A stretch of 64,000 nucleotides of DNA from Actinosynnema pretiosum (GCF_024171695.1 NZ_JAMTCF010000009.1:62001-126000), one strand, 5' to 3'. Positions 43,980 through 52,467 are shown, counted from the stretch's first letter. Translations and numbers: made by a program. The notes: generated by a model not told the origin, from the sequence alone.

Positions 43980-44437
43980 GGCCTGTCCTGCGTGCTGAAC
44001 CCGTGCTCGATGCGGAGTCGGATGGATGGGTGGATGTTCAGGGCGGCAAGGTCGTCACGGGCGACCCAGTGGACCTCGCTTGACTCGTTGCTGGTGTGCA
44101 GCTCGCCGCCCAGCAACCGGGCGCGGAAGCAGATCGAGAACTCCTGGCGGACCTCGCCGTCGGTGTACGAGATGACATGGGCGGGGTCGGAGTAGACGCC
44201 GATGATGGTGGTGGGCTCGACGTCGATCCCGGTCTCCTCCTTGACCTCGCGCACCACGGTGTGGCCGATGGTCTCGCCGACGTCTTGGGCGCCACCGGGG
44301 ATCGAGTAGAGGTCGTTGTCCGTGCGCCTGATCATGAGTAGTCGGCCCTGCTCGTCCTGGACGAAGGCCGTCACCGCCACGACGATGTTGGTCGCCTTGG
44401 GGGCGTTCGGGTCGTTGTAGTGATCAGTGCGTGCCAT
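43964..44437 (-). CDS. NUDIX hydrolase
   Basis: A 157-aa protein with a full Nudix box beginning GGAQDVGETIGHTVV and ending REVKEETGI (~residues 48-71). Nudix enzymes hydrolyse nucleoside diphosphates linked to another moiety; NUDIX genes are recurrent cargo of AICEs beside the regulatory genes. ATG 44437 (MARTDHYNDPNAPK). It overlaps the HD gene tail-to-tail and is ~110 bp downstream of the HAD gene on the same strand, probably the last gene of the gntR-HAD-NUDIX transcript. Substrate unknown. Confidence 0.9.
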   Translation of the reverse strand: MARTDHYNDPNAPKATNIVVAVTAFVQDEQGRLLMIRRTDNDLYSIPGGAQDVGETIGHTVVREVKEETGIDVEPTTIIGVYSDPAHVISYTDGEVRQEFSICFRARLLGGELHTSNESSEVHWVARDDLAALNIHPSIRLRIEHGFSTQDRPYFAT

Positions 44438-44548
44438 GCTTTCTTGCCTACCACTGTGGGAGCTTCGGGTCTACGCCGGTCGTTATGGGCGCTTGATTGA
44501 AGCTGAAACCGTTGCGCAGAAAGGAATCCCGCAGGCGCTTAGCGGCTG

Positions 44549-45259
44549 TCAGAGGAGCAGCGCGCGGCTGAGGTGCGTCATGCTTGTGGTGATGGCACTG
44601 GGGTTCTCCGTCGCGAAGAGCGCTGACTTGCCGATCTTGTTCGCGTAGCCGATGACGCGGGAGCGTGCCCGCTGCGCGGCTTGGAGGTCGGTGAGCGAGT
44701 CGCCCACCAGGGTGCACTTCACCGGTGGAACCGCCACCGCTTCACTGGCGCGGTGCAACAGAAGCGGGTTCGGCTTCAGCTTGCTCGGTTCGGGGTCGGT
44801 GCGGGCCGATACGGTGTGGACGAGTCCGGTGAGGCCGTGCAGGTTCAGGTAGGTGCTCACGGCGGCCTGGGAGTTGTTGCTCACCACCGCCAGGGGGCGT
44901 CCGGTCTCATGCCAGGCCCGGATCAGCTCCACCGCTCCGGCGGTCGGCTTCGCGGCCGTGACCGCCTCGACCTCGTGGGCGCGCAGCGCCGCCTCGGTGT
45001 AGCGGATCTCCTCCGCGCCCAGGGTCGCGGCGTGCTCCAGCACCTCGAACGGATCTTCGGAAGCGGCGACGTGCTCAGGCAGGCTGACGTGGCCGCCATC
45101 GGCCAGAACGCCTCGGAGCTGAGCAGCCACCTCGCGCGCGGGGAAGTTCGAGAAGACCGCGCAGATCGGGCCGTCGAAGTCCAGGAACAGGGCATCGGTG
45201 GTCGCCAGGACGTGGTGCAGCACTGCCAGGTCGTCCACCGGCACCTGGTCCGTCGTCAC
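44549..45259 (-). CDS. HAD-family hydrolase
   Basis: A 236-aa HAD phosphatase with all four motifs: motif I FLDFDGPICAVF (~residue 25), motif II VVSNNSQ (~125), motif III lysine in SKLKPNP (~160) and motif IV LVGDSLTDLQAA (~187). A Gly/Pro-class phosphoglycolate-phosphatase-like cap is likely. The GTG at 45259 overlaps the gntR stop (GTGA), so it is translationally coupled to the repressor. Together with the HD and NUDIX proteins it makes a trio of possible nucleotide-handling enzymes in the regulatory arm of the AICE. Confidence 0.88.
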   Translation of the reverse strand: MTTDQVPVDDLAVLHHVLATTDALFLDFDGPICAVFSNFPAREVAAQLRGVLADGGHVSLPEHVAASEDPFEVLEHAATLGAEEIRYTEAALRAHEVEAVTAAKPTAGAVELIRAWHETGRPLAVVSNNSQAAVSTYLNLHGLTGLVHTVSARTDPEPSKLKPNPLLLHRASEAVAVPPVKCTLVGDSLTDLQAAQRARSRVIGYANKIGKSALFATENPSAITTSMTHLSRALLL

Positions 45260-46098
45260 CGCTCGTACTCCGTGGCGATCGTGTTCCACAGGCTGTCGAA
45301 CCACGTTCGGGCCTGTTCCACGTACTGGCTGCCGGTGCTGCTCTCGTCGTCGGTGGTGCTGTGGTGGAAGAGGATCGCGTCCTTGCCCATCAGGTCGTAG
45401 ATCGCCTGGGGCTCTCCGCCGAGTGAGAGCACGTGCTCACGTACCGGGTAGAAGCCGAAGAACGCTTCGTCGTTGTTGATCAGGTACAGCTTGAACAGCG
45501 GGGCGGCGTTGTGGACGCGGACCTCGGCGGTGGCCTCCTTGACCAGGCCCAGGGCGCCCAACTCGGTTACGTTGTCCACGATCGCGAGGGTGTGACGGCG
45601 CATTATCTCCGCTGCTCGGCGACGGAAGGCCGGGCTGTCTTCCTTGTCCTCGACGGTGCACGGCACCGACCACGGAACCGTCGGGTCGGGCACGAGGATG
45701 CGGACGTGGATCGACTCCGGCGTGAGCCTGCCGATGCGGATCTTGTCCAAGGGCTCCTGGATGACGCCGTGCAGGGTCTCGCCGGAGAAGCCCGCGAAGT
45801 CGATCGTCACGTGGTCGGACTCGAAGGCGCGTTCGATGTGAGGGCGGAGCCCCACCGGGCGCTCGGTGCGCTCTCGGACGAAGACGCCGCTGCCCTGCCT
45901 GGAGACGATCAAGCCCTCGTCGCGCAGTTCGCGCAGCGCGTTCTGCACCGTCATCGGAGCGACGTCGTACTTCCTCGCCAGCTCGGCGCGGGAGGGGAGC
46001 TTGTCACCGGCCTTGAAGACCTTGGTCAGGATGGCGGCCCGCAGAGCGTTCGCCACCTGGATGTACGGCGGACGCGGGTCGTCGGGATCTAGTGCCAT
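45256..46098 (-). CDS. GntR-family regulator (KorSA-like)
   Basis: A 280-aa protein. The N-terminal GntR winged HTH reads PPYIQVANALRAAILTKVFKAGDKLPS then RAELARKYDVAPMTVQNALREL (residues ~10-70). The rest is a C-terminal domain unlike the UTRA consensus, with ESIHVRILVPDPTVPWSVP and DESSTGSQYVEQARTWF. In pSAM2 the GntR protein KorSA represses pra and thereby replication and transfer; the divergent Pra-like gene makes the same circuit likely. ATG 46098. Its divergent region carries CTAG motifs and an inverted repeat. Confidence 0.87.
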   Translation of the reverse strand: MALDPDDPRPPYIQVANALRAAILTKVFKAGDKLPSRAELARKYDVAPMTVQNALRELRDEGLIVSRQGSGVFVRERTERPVGLRPHIERAFESDHVTIDFAGFSGETLHGVIQEPLDKIRIGRLTPESIHVRILVPDPTVPWSVPCTVEDKEDSPAFRRRAAEIMRRHTLAIVDNVTELGALGLVKEATAEVRVHNAAPLFKLYLINNDEAFFGFYPVREHVLSLGGEPQAIYDLMGKDAILFHHSTTDDESSTGSQYVEQARTWFDSLWNTIATEYER

Positions 46099-46119
46099 GC
46101 CCTTCCTCTCCCTCGTGTC

Positions 46120-46279
46120 GGTTGTCCCGTGTCCCGCACGATTACTGGGACAACCACAGCGTAAAGGAGTTGCCTAGCCCGCCTAGCGAGCTAGCTCACT
46201 ACTTCAGGTGACACCGTGCTTGACTTGTCTAGCCAGGCTGGCTTACCTTCAACCTGTCTAGCTCGGCCAGACGGGCTAG
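46120..46279. promoter_or_regulatory. divergent control region of the AICE
   Basis: A promoter toward the Pra-like gene: TTGACT (46220-46225), 17 bp, TTACCT (46243-46248). CTAG occurs at 46174, 46183, 46191, 46229, 46258 and 46276, one copy in the spacer and one at the predicted start site. A perfect GGTTGTCCC/GGGACAACC inverted repeat (46120-46128, 46147-46155) lies in front of the gntR start. Confidence 0.7.
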
Positions 46280-46301
46280 CGAGGTTGTGGAGGTGCAGGT
46301 C

Positions 46302-46751
46302 ATGGCGGTTCCCTACGGCTCCCGGTTCGGGGCCTCGTTCGACCAGGTCTTCCCGATGGGCGCGCTCATGGTTGGCGGGGTCGTGCCGGATGTGGAGTAC
46401 CTGAGTGCCGAGGACAAGGCGCGTGGCAAGCAGCCCAAGCAGCGCGTGGACGAGCGATCGGGCAAGCGTCAGTGGAAGGTCGTCGTCACCGACCCCTCCG
46501 CCGAGAAGGAGCGGGACGCCTCCGTCACGGTGACGATCCTGGCGGACGCGCAGCCCGTACCGCCGCAGGCCGTGCAGGTCATGCCCGGTGTCGAGGTCCG
46601 GCCCGTGGCCTTCGACGGGCTCACGGTCGAACCGCGCGTCATGGGTGATCGGTACAAGTACCAGGGGTTCACCGTTCGAGCTACGGGACTCCTGTCGCCG
46701 CAGGTCGGCACGAAGCGGGCTGCTGAGAAGCCCGAGCAGAAGGCGGCTTGA
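46302..46751 (+). CDS. Pra-like replication, integration and excision activator
   Basis: A 149-aa protein starting MAVPYGSRFGASFDQVFPMG and continuing ALMVGGVVPDVEY. A strand region with VDERSGKRQWKVVVTDPSAE and a later FTVRATGLLSP match the pattern of the Pra-type plasmid replication, integration and excision activators. ATG 46302 follows GGAGG and sits downstream of the CTAG-rich promoter. In pSAM2 Pra switches on replication and excision; the same role is inferred. Followed two bases later by the next gene. Confidence 0.75.
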   Translation: MAVPYGSRFGASFDQVFPMGALMVGGVVPDVEYLSAEDKARGKQPKQRVDERSGKRQWKVVVTDPSAEKERDASVTVTILADAQPVPPQAVQVMPGVEVRPVAFDGLTVEPRVMGDRYKYQGFTVRATGLLSPQVGTKRAAEKPEQKAA

Positions 46752-46752
46752 G

Positions 46753-47037
46753 GTGGTGCGGCCGTCTCGCGAGGCGGTCGCTCGGTGGAACACCGCGTAC
46801 GCGGAGCAGACGAGTGCCCTGTTCGCGGCTGCTGCGGTGGGTGACCTGGCCGCTGTTCAGCGGTTAGCCGTGAGCTACGCGGCTGTGGCGCGGGCGTGGC
46901 GGGCGCTCGGCGGGGAGTTGGCCGTGTCCCTGTGGGCTCGTCACGCCTGCGTCATCGCCGCTGAGGAGTTCGAGCGCCGCGCTGAGGTCGAGCACGCGCG
47001 TGCTTCCCGGATGGAGTTGGACGAGGGCGCCTCATGA
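46753..47037 (+). CDS. hypothetical AICE protein
   Basis: A 94-aa helical protein: REAVARWNTAYAEQTSALFA, then a hydrophobic-helical stretch AVQRLAVSYAAVARAWRALG, and a basic/acidic end EEFERRAEVEHARASRMELD. Starts at GTG 46753 (or 46756), overlapping no gene but two bases after the Pra-like stop, and it ends at a stop overlapping an ATGA of an 18-codon mini-frame (47034-47090). Function unknown. Confidence 0.6.
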   Translation: MVRPSREAVARWNTAYAEQTSALFAAAAVGDLAAVQRLAVSYAAVARAWRALGGELAVSLWARHACVIAAEEFERRAEVEHARASRMELDEGAS

Positions 47038-47089
47038 GCAACGAGCAAGTGGCCGTGTCGAGCACGGGGACAGGTCGGAGACCGCACTG

Positions 47090-47371
47090 ATGACATCGAC
47101 TGCTGGGGGACAGGGACAGATGGCCGCTCAGTCCAATAGGCCGAACTGGTGGGACATCGCCAACAACGCGCAGACCCTGATAGAGGCGCATGAGGCGTTG
47201 AGCAGGCTCATGCCTGATGGGGACGCGCCCAAGGCGGTGTGGAAGTCGTTCTACGTCAGGTCTGGGAGGGTTTACCGGCGCATCGCGGAAGTGGATCGCG
47301 GGCACCACCACGAAGCCCTTTACTGGGCGACTCGTGAAGAGGAGAAAGCGGAGGCCATCGGCTCCGAATAG
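47090..47371 (+). CDS. AMED_5909-like small AICE protein
   Basis: A 93-aa protein. From ~residue 25: NAQTLIEAHEALSRLMPDGDAP followed by EVDRGHHHEALYWATREEEKAEA, a pattern remembered from the AMED_5909 family found in Pseudonocardiaceae AICEs. ATG 47090 overlaps the stop of an 18-codon frame (47034-47090) by one base, so that frame may act as a coupling leader; ATG 47120 is also possible. Function unknown. Confidence 0.55.
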   Translation: MTSTAGGQGQMAAQSNRPNWWDIANNAQTLIEAHEALSRLMPDGDAPKAVWKSFYVRSGRVYRRIAEVDRGHHHEALYWATREEEKAEAIGSE

Positions 47372-47463
47372 CGGGAGAAAGTCCCTTTGATCGCTAACGC
47401 ATGATCCGGGCGGGTCATGTGGTGATGCCGCACAACCTGTTTCGGCGCAACGAGAACGTGAGA

Positions 47464-47504
47464 CGCAGGAGCGGACACCGGCTACCAACCACGCCGCTCC
47501 TGCG
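47464..47504 (+). terminator. hairpin before the transfer/replication genes
   Basis: CGCAGGAGCGG (47464-47474)/CCGCTCCTGCG (47494-47504), extended by GTGAG/CTCAC outside a mismatch; 19-base loop. It separates the regulatory cluster from the zinc ribbon-FtsK-Rep-Xis-Int unit. Confidence 0.55.
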
Positions 47505-47535
47505 TTGCTCACCACGCGGAGCGGAGTGAACGGTT

Positions 47536-47694
47536 ATGACCGTAGTGGGTCGGCGTGAGCGTGCGCCAGAGGGTGTCGCTCGGAAGCGTTGTGGGAAGTG
47601 CAGGAAGTTCGCCCGGCTGCTTGACGGGCAGGTTGTTTGTGACGCCTGCCTGGGTGTTCTGCCGCTGATATTCGGTGGCGGTGAGCAGCGATGA
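47536..47694 (+). CDS. zinc-ribbon microprotein
   Basis: A 52-aa protein from ATG 47536 (MTVVGRRERAPEGVARKR). It carries two CxxC knuckles, CGKC (~residues 19-22) and CDAC (~37-40), separated by 14 residues: a minimal zinc ribbon. The start of the FtsK gene overlaps its end by four bases (ATGA), so expression is coupled to transfer functions. It may bind DNA or the transfer ATPase; this is inference. Confidence 0.65.
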   Translation: MTVVGRRERAPEGVARKRCGKCRKFARLLDGQVVCDACLGVLPLIFGGGEQR

Positions 47695-49154
47695 GCGGCG
47701 GGAAGTGGGTTGACCCGGCACCCTTCGAGGGCGTTCGGCCTCGGGTGCCCTGGTGGATGTTGGTCCCCGGCAAGGTGAAGTGGCTCGCTGCCCTCGTGGC
47801 CCTGGTGTGGCTGCTCCTGGTCGGGCTCGTGCGCCTGGTGCTCGTCGTCGTTCGGTACCCGGTCGTCACGCTGGTGCCCGCGCTGGCGGTGTGGAGCTGG
47901 TGGCGGTTCGGGCCCTCGCCGGTGGTGCTGGCGCTGTTGACGCTGGTCGCGCTCCTGCTGCTGTGGTTCGGGTACGACTCGGCCTCGTTCCTGCGGCTGT
48001 GCTGGTTCCGGCTGCTGAGCCAGTGGCGGCGGGCGACGGTCTACGTGCCTCGGTGGCGGTCGGTGGTGAGGCTGGCCGACCTGGCGGTGCGGGAGCGTGG
48101 GCGTGAGTACCGGCCTCGGTTGCGGGTGGTGCGGTCGGAGGGCTGGCGGGACCGGGTTCGGGTGCGGATGATCCCGGCCCAGTCACCGGAGCAGTGGGAA
48201 GCCAAGAGGGAAGCGCTGGCGCACTCGTTCCACGCCCAGTCATGCCGCGTTCGGGTTCTGCGGCCCAAGGTGCTGGAACTCGATTTCGTGCACACCGACC
48301 CGCTCAACAGGCCCGTCCCTGTGCCTGAGCTTGGCGGGGACGTCGACCTCAAGCGCGTGGTGGTTGGCCGGACGGAGAACGGGAAGCCTTGGCGGCTGCG
48401 GCTGCTCGGGTCTCAAGTGCTCGTGGTCGGGGTGCCCGGCGCGGGCAAGGGGTCGGTGTTGTGGTCGATCGTGTGGCAGCTCGCCCCGGCGGTGCGTGAC
48501 GGCCTGGTGCGCCTGGTGGGCATCGACCCCAAGGGCGGTATGGAGTTGGGGCAGTGCCCAGACGCGTTCGATCGGGTTGTGTACGACAACGGGCCGGAAG
48601 CTGTTGCCCCGCTTGAGGAAATCGCCGCTGAGGTCAAGGAGAGGGCGGCCAGGTACCGGGGTGTTCGGCGGCTGTGGGCGCGCTCGGGCGGGGAGCCGTT
48701 CACGGTCCTGGTGATCGATGAACTGGCTGACCTGATCGCCTACCAGCCGGACCGGCAGTTGCGGGAGCGAGCGTCGCGGGCGGTGCAGACCATCACCTCC
48801 CAAGGGCGGGCACCGGGGTACGCGGTCGTCGGGCTGGTGCAGGACCCGCGCAAGGAGGTCGTGGGGTTCCGGCACCTGTTCACCACCCGCGTCGCCCTGC
48901 GGCTGGACGAATCGCAGCAGGTGGACATGGTCCTGGGCGACGGGGTGCGACAGCGCGGCGCGGCTGCGCATGAGATCAGCGAGAACACGCCCGGCGTGGC
49001 CTGGATGAAGGAGGACGGGCGGCGGGAGCCGGAGCGGGCTCGAGCCTTCCACGTCACCGATGCTGACCTCGGCACCCTGGGCGCGTTCCTCCGGCCCGCC
49101 ACGGTGCACGAGTTCCCCGCTCGGCCTGACTCGGCGGGGGAGGTGGCGGCGTGA
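47691..49154 (+). CDS. FtsK/SpoIIIE-type transfer ATPase (TraSA/TraB-like)
   Basis: A 487-aa protein. Two to three N-terminal transmembrane helices (~residues 28-90: WLAALVALVWLLLVGLVRLV, VLALLTLVALLLLWFG). Motor domain with Walker A VGVPGAGKGS (~residue 250) and Walker B VLVIDELADL (~340). It belongs to the hexameric translocases that move double-stranded AICE DNA between hyphae or cells. Starts at ATG 47691 coupled to the zinc-ribbon gene and overlaps the Rep GTG by four bases. No separate clt site can be recognised. Confidence 0.92.
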   Translation: MSGGKWVDPAPFEGVRPRVPWWMLVPGKVKWLAALVALVWLLLVGLVRLVLVVVRYPVVTLVPALAVWSWWRFGPSPVVLALLTLVALLLLWFGYDSASFLRLCWFRLLSQWRRATVYVPRWRSVVRLADLAVRERGREYRPRLRVVRSEGWRDRVRVRMIPAQSPEQWEAKREALAHSFHAQSCRVRVLRPKVLELDFVHTDPLNRPVPVPELGGDVDLKRVVVGRTENGKPWRLRLLGSQVLVVGVPGAGKGSVLWSIVWQLAPAVRDGLVRLVGIDPKGGMELGQCPDAFDRVVYDNGPEAVAPLEEIAAEVKERAARYRGVRRLWARSGGEPFTVLVIDELADLIAYQPDRQLRERASRAVQTITSQGRAPGYAVVGLVQDPRKEVVGFRHLFTTRVALRLDESQQVDMVLGDGVRQRGAAAHEISENTPGVAWMKEDGRREPERARAFHVTDADLGTLGAFLRPATVHEFPARPDSAGEVAA

Positions 49155-50749
49155 GTGAGTACCTGACCCGTGCCGACCGGATGAAGCAGCCCGCCGCGCT
49201 CGACGTGGCCCGTGCCGTGGCTGAGGAGCATGGGGTGTGCGTCCGGCCGCTGGCCAAGGAGCGCATCGACCTGGACACCGGGCGCATCGAGATCGTGCCC
49301 GTGCCGTGCGGCTCGACGGTGGCCAGCGTGTGCCCCACCTGCGCGGAGAAGAACCGGCGGTTGCGCATGGCCCAGTGCCGGGAGGGGTGGCACCTCACCG
49401 AGGAACCCGACTTCACCCCCGACTCGCCCGACCACGACCAGCGGGAGCTGACGGCCTACCGGGCCGACCTGGTCAAGGCGTACCAGGCCGCTGTGGATGA
49501 GGGGGACGACACCGGTGCTGAGGAGGTTCGGGAGGAGGTCGCGGAGGTTGACGCGGAGCTTCGGCAGCTCGGAATCCGCGGGAAGCTCCCCGCTCTGGAG
49601 GCACGGCCGCGGCTTGCCCGGAAGCGGTCCACCAAGCGCCGCCAGGACGCGCCGAACCTGCCTCGGCGGCCGGTCACCAAGCGCACGGTGGGGGCGGTGT
49701 TCGGGGGCAAGTACCGGCCTTCGACGTTCCTCACGCTGACGTTGGACAGCTACGGCAAGGTGCGCGGGGACGGGACACCGGTGAACCCGGCCACCTACGA
49801 CTACCGGCGGGCTGCTCGGGACGCGGTGCACTTCGCGGCGCTGCTCGACCGGTTCGTGCAGAACCTCCGGCGGTGTGTCGGCTGGGATGTGCAGTACTTC
49901 TCCACGGTCGAACCCCAACGTCGCCTGGCGCCGCACTGGCACGCCGCGATCCGGGGCAGCATCTCGCGCGCGGAGCTGCGGGCGGTCGCCGAAGCCACCT
50001 ACCACCAGGTCTGGTGGCCTGCGCACGATGAGGTCAAGTACGGCGGCGACCGGCTTCCGGTGTGGAGCGGCAACGGGTTCGTGGACCCGGACACCCGTGA
50101 AGCGCTGCCCACCTGGGCTGAGGCACTGGAGCAGACCGAGCGGCCCGCGCACGTGGCGCGGTTCGGGGTTCAGGTGCACGCCAAGGGCATCCTGGGCGGC
50201 TCGGCTGACGCTGGGCGGCACATCGGCTACCTGACCAAGTACCTCACCAAGAGCATCAGCGAGTGCTACCAGGCCCAGAGCACCCGCCAGGAGGACCACG
50301 CGGACCGGCTGTGCGCTGAGCTGGCCGTGACCCCGTGCTCCCCTCAATGCCCCGTCTGGCTGCTCTACGGGGTCCAGCCCAAGGGCGCTCGGCTGTCGAT
50401 GGAACCGGGGCGCTGCAAGGGAAAGGCCCACAAGCGGACCACCCTCGGCGTCGCCGGGCGGCGGGTGCTGGTCTCCCGGAAATGGTCAGGGAAGTCCCTC
50501 GCCGATCACAAGCACGACCGTGTCGCCTTCGTTCGGCAACTGCTCGCGGACGTCGGGATCAAGCAGGAGGACCAGCCCACGCGGGTGCTCTGGAACAACG
50601 TCCAGCCCGGTGATCCGAACGTGCCGCCACGGCAACACCTGCTGCTGCGGGCGGTGGCCGAACGGCGGCGGTGGAAGGCGGAGTACACGGCCGCGCTGCT
50701 CGCCTCGGCCAATCCGCCAGATGGTTTGGCAACGTCACTAGCTGTGTAA
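49151..50749 (+). CDS. RepSA-like rolling-circle replication initiator
   Basis: A 532-aa protein of the HUH endonuclease type: motif 1 FLTLTLDSYG (~residue 195), metal-binding HxH in RLAPHWHAAI (~260), catalytic tyrosine region GRHIGYLTKYLTKS (~357-366). Cysteine pairs near the start (CPTCAEK, then CR) and at CSPQC suggest zinc binding. Homologous in layout to RepSA of pSAM2. GTG 49151 overlaps the FtsK stop. It nicks the element's origin after excision; the origin is probably within or near this gene but cannot be seen. Confidence 0.9.
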   Translation: MSEYLTRADRMKQPAALDVARAVAEEHGVCVRPLAKERIDLDTGRIEIVPVPCGSTVASVCPTCAEKNRRLRMAQCREGWHLTEEPDFTPDSPDHDQRELTAYRADLVKAYQAAVDEGDDTGAEEVREEVAEVDAELRQLGIRGKLPALEARPRLARKRSTKRRQDAPNLPRRPVTKRTVGAVFGGKYRPSTFLTLTLDSYGKVRGDGTPVNPATYDYRRAARDAVHFAALLDRFVQNLRRCVGWDVQYFSTVEPQRRLAPHWHAAIRGSISRAELRAVAEATYHQVWWPAHDEVKYGGDRLPVWSGNGFVDPDTREALPTWAEALEQTERPAHVARFGVQVHAKGILGGSADAGRHIGYLTKYLTKSISECYQAQSTRQEDHADRLCAELAVTPCSPQCPVWLLYGVQPKGARLSMEPGRCKGKAHKRTTLGVAGRRVLVSRKWSGKSLADHKHDRVAFVRQLLADVGIKQEDQPTRVLWNNVQPGDPNVPPRQHLLLRAVAERRRWKAEYTAALLASANPPDGLATSLAV

Positions 50750-50761
50750 ACGGGGGATGAG

Positions 50762-50968
50762 ATGAACAGCAAGGTGCGTGAGCTGACCCAGTTGATGTCC
50801 GTGCCGGAGATGCTGGAAGCGCTCGGCGGGGTCTCGCGGGACACGTTCTACAAGTGGCGGCAGACCGGTAAGGGCCCGAGGTGCTTCACCCTGCCCAACG
50901 GCGAGTTGAGGTGCAGGCGCGTGGACTTCGCGGCGTGGCTGGAAGACCTGTACCGGGCGGCGGCATGA
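50762..50968 (+). CDS. excisionase (HTH_17/MerR-like)
   Basis: A 68-aa protein with one winged HTH: MSVPEMLEALGGVSRDTFYK, WRQTGKGPRCFTLPNGELRC, then a terminal helix VDFAAWLEDLYRA. This is the usual Xis of AICEs, a recombination directionality factor that binds near the attachment site and favours excision. Starts 12 bp after the Rep stop and overlaps the integrase start by four bases (ATGA), so excisionase and integrase are co-translated. Confidence 0.88.
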   Translation: MNSKVRELTQLMSVPEMLEALGGVSRDTFYKWRQTGKGPRCFTLPNGELRCRRVDFAAWLEDLYRAAA

Positions 50969-52347
50969 GTGCGAAGTTCAAGGTCCGCTTCTGGGAGCTC
51001 GCCGACTGGTCCAAGAAGCCGAAGCGGAGCGCCCGGCCCTACGGCGTGCGCTGGGTGACGGACGGAAAGTCCCACTCCGAGTGGTACGCCACGAAGGCGC
51101 TCGCCAACAGCCGCCGGTCCGAGCTGATGCAGGCGGCCCGGCGCGGTGAGGAGTTCGACGTTGACAGCGGGCTCCCGATCTCCGAGCTGAAGCGCGTGAA
51201 CTCGTTGTCATTCCTGGACTTCGCTCAGTCCTACGTGGACATGAAGTGGCCGGACAGTGCCGCCAAGACGCGGGGGAGCACCGTGGAAGCCCTGGCGACC
51301 GCTGCGGCTGCGTTCGTCCGGGACGGGGTGGGGCGGCCGGGGGTGGTCGAGCTGCGACGGGTGTTGACCCGGTACCTGCTGCCCTCGACCACGCGGGACG
51401 CCAAGAGGTCGAACGGGGAGGAGGACGTGGCGGACTGGCTCGTCAGGAACTCGCGGCCCCTGTACGACCTGACCGCCGCGCCCGCCGTCCGCGAAGTGCT
51501 CGACGCCCTGGCGGTCAAGCTCGACGGCAAGGCCGCCGCCGCGACGGTCTACCAGCGCAAACGGGCCGTGCTGTTCAACCTGCTCGGGTACGCGGTCGAG
51601 CGGGAGTTGATCCCCGACAACCCCCTGACCAGGGTTAAGCGGAAGACGACCAAGGTGGTTGAGCAGGTTGACCCGCGTGTGGTCGCCAACCCCCGCCAGG
51701 TCGCCGACCTGCTGGCGGCCGTCTCGTACGTGGGCAGGCGCAACGCGGATCGGGGCGCGCACCTGGCGGCGTTCTTCGCCGTGGGCTACTACGCGGCTGC
51801 ACGTCCGGCTGAGGGGCTGGCCCTCCGGGTGAACGACTGCACATTGCCGCAGTCCGGGTGGGGTGTCCTGATGCTGGGGGAGTCGCGGCCCTCGGCGGGG
51901 AAGCGGTGGACGGACTCCGGCGAGGTCCACGATCAGCGCGGGTTGAAGCACCGGGGGGTCAAGGAGGTCCGGCCCGTCCCGATTCCACCCGTGCTGGTCA
52001 CGATCCTGCGGGAGCACATCGCCCGGTTCGGGTCGGCCCCGGATGGTCGGCTGTTCCGATCACCGAACGGTGGGGTGGTCTCCTCGTCCACCTACTCGCG
52101 CGTCTGGGAGCAGGCCCGCGCCTACGGCCTCACCCCGGCCCAGGTGGCATCGCCGCTCGCGGGTCGCCCGTACGACCTCCGGCACGCTGCGGTGTCGCTC
52201 TGGCTCAACGGCGGCGTCCCGGCCCCGGAGGTCGCCGAACGGGCCGGGCACTCGGTGGACGTGCTGCTGAAGGTCTACGCGAAGTGCATCGACGGGCAGC
52301 GCGAGACGGTCAACCGGAAGATCGAATCCCTCTTCCGCGCCGCGTGA
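50965..52347 (+). CDS. tyrosine site-specific integrase
   Basis: A 460-aa phage-type integrase. N-terminal arm-binding domain (~1-70), SAM-like core-binding helices (~80-230) and catalytic domain: arginine in AARPAEGLALR (~300), the YDLRHAAVSLW box (~425), AGHSVDVLLKVYAK with the nucleophile tyrosine (~445). It catalyses recombination between the tRNA-Arg attachment repeats. ATG 50965 is overlapped by the Xis stop. Its stop is followed by a hairpin and then the right repeat, ~120 bp away. Confidence 0.93.
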   Translation: MSAKFKVRFWELADWSKKPKRSARPYGVRWVTDGKSHSEWYATKALANSRRSELMQAARRGEEFDVDSGLPISELKRVNSLSFLDFAQSYVDMKWPDSAAKTRGSTVEALATAAAAFVRDGVGRPGVVELRRVLTRYLLPSTTRDAKRSNGEEDVADWLVRNSRPLYDLTAAPAVREVLDALAVKLDGKAAAATVYQRKRAVLFNLLGYAVERELIPDNPLTRVKRKTTKVVEQVDPRVVANPRQVADLLAAVSYVGRRNADRGAHLAAFFAVGYYAAARPAEGLALRVNDCTLPQSGWGVLMLGESRPSAGKRWTDSGEVHDQRGLKHRGVKEVRPVPIPPVLVTILREHIARFGSAPDGRLFRSPNGGVVSSSTYSRVWEQARAYGLTPAQVASPLAGRPYDLRHAAVSLWLNGGVPAPEVAERAGHSVDVLLKVYAKCIDGQRETVNRKIESLFRAA

Positions 52348-52361
52348 CCCACCTCACGGAT

Positions 52362-52391
52362 CGGCCCCCTGGGACCTGCCCCAGGGGGCCG
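52362..52391 (+). terminator. terminator after int
   Basis: CGGCCCCCTGGG (52362-52373)/CCCAGGGGGCCG (52380-52391), perfect 12-bp stem, loop ACCTGC. Confidence 0.75.
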
Positions 52392-52467
52392 AGGTCATTT
52401 CGCGGTGGTTTCGCGGACCCCGGCAAACGGGGGCAGATCCGGGCTGACAGCGACCGCCGCAAGCCCC

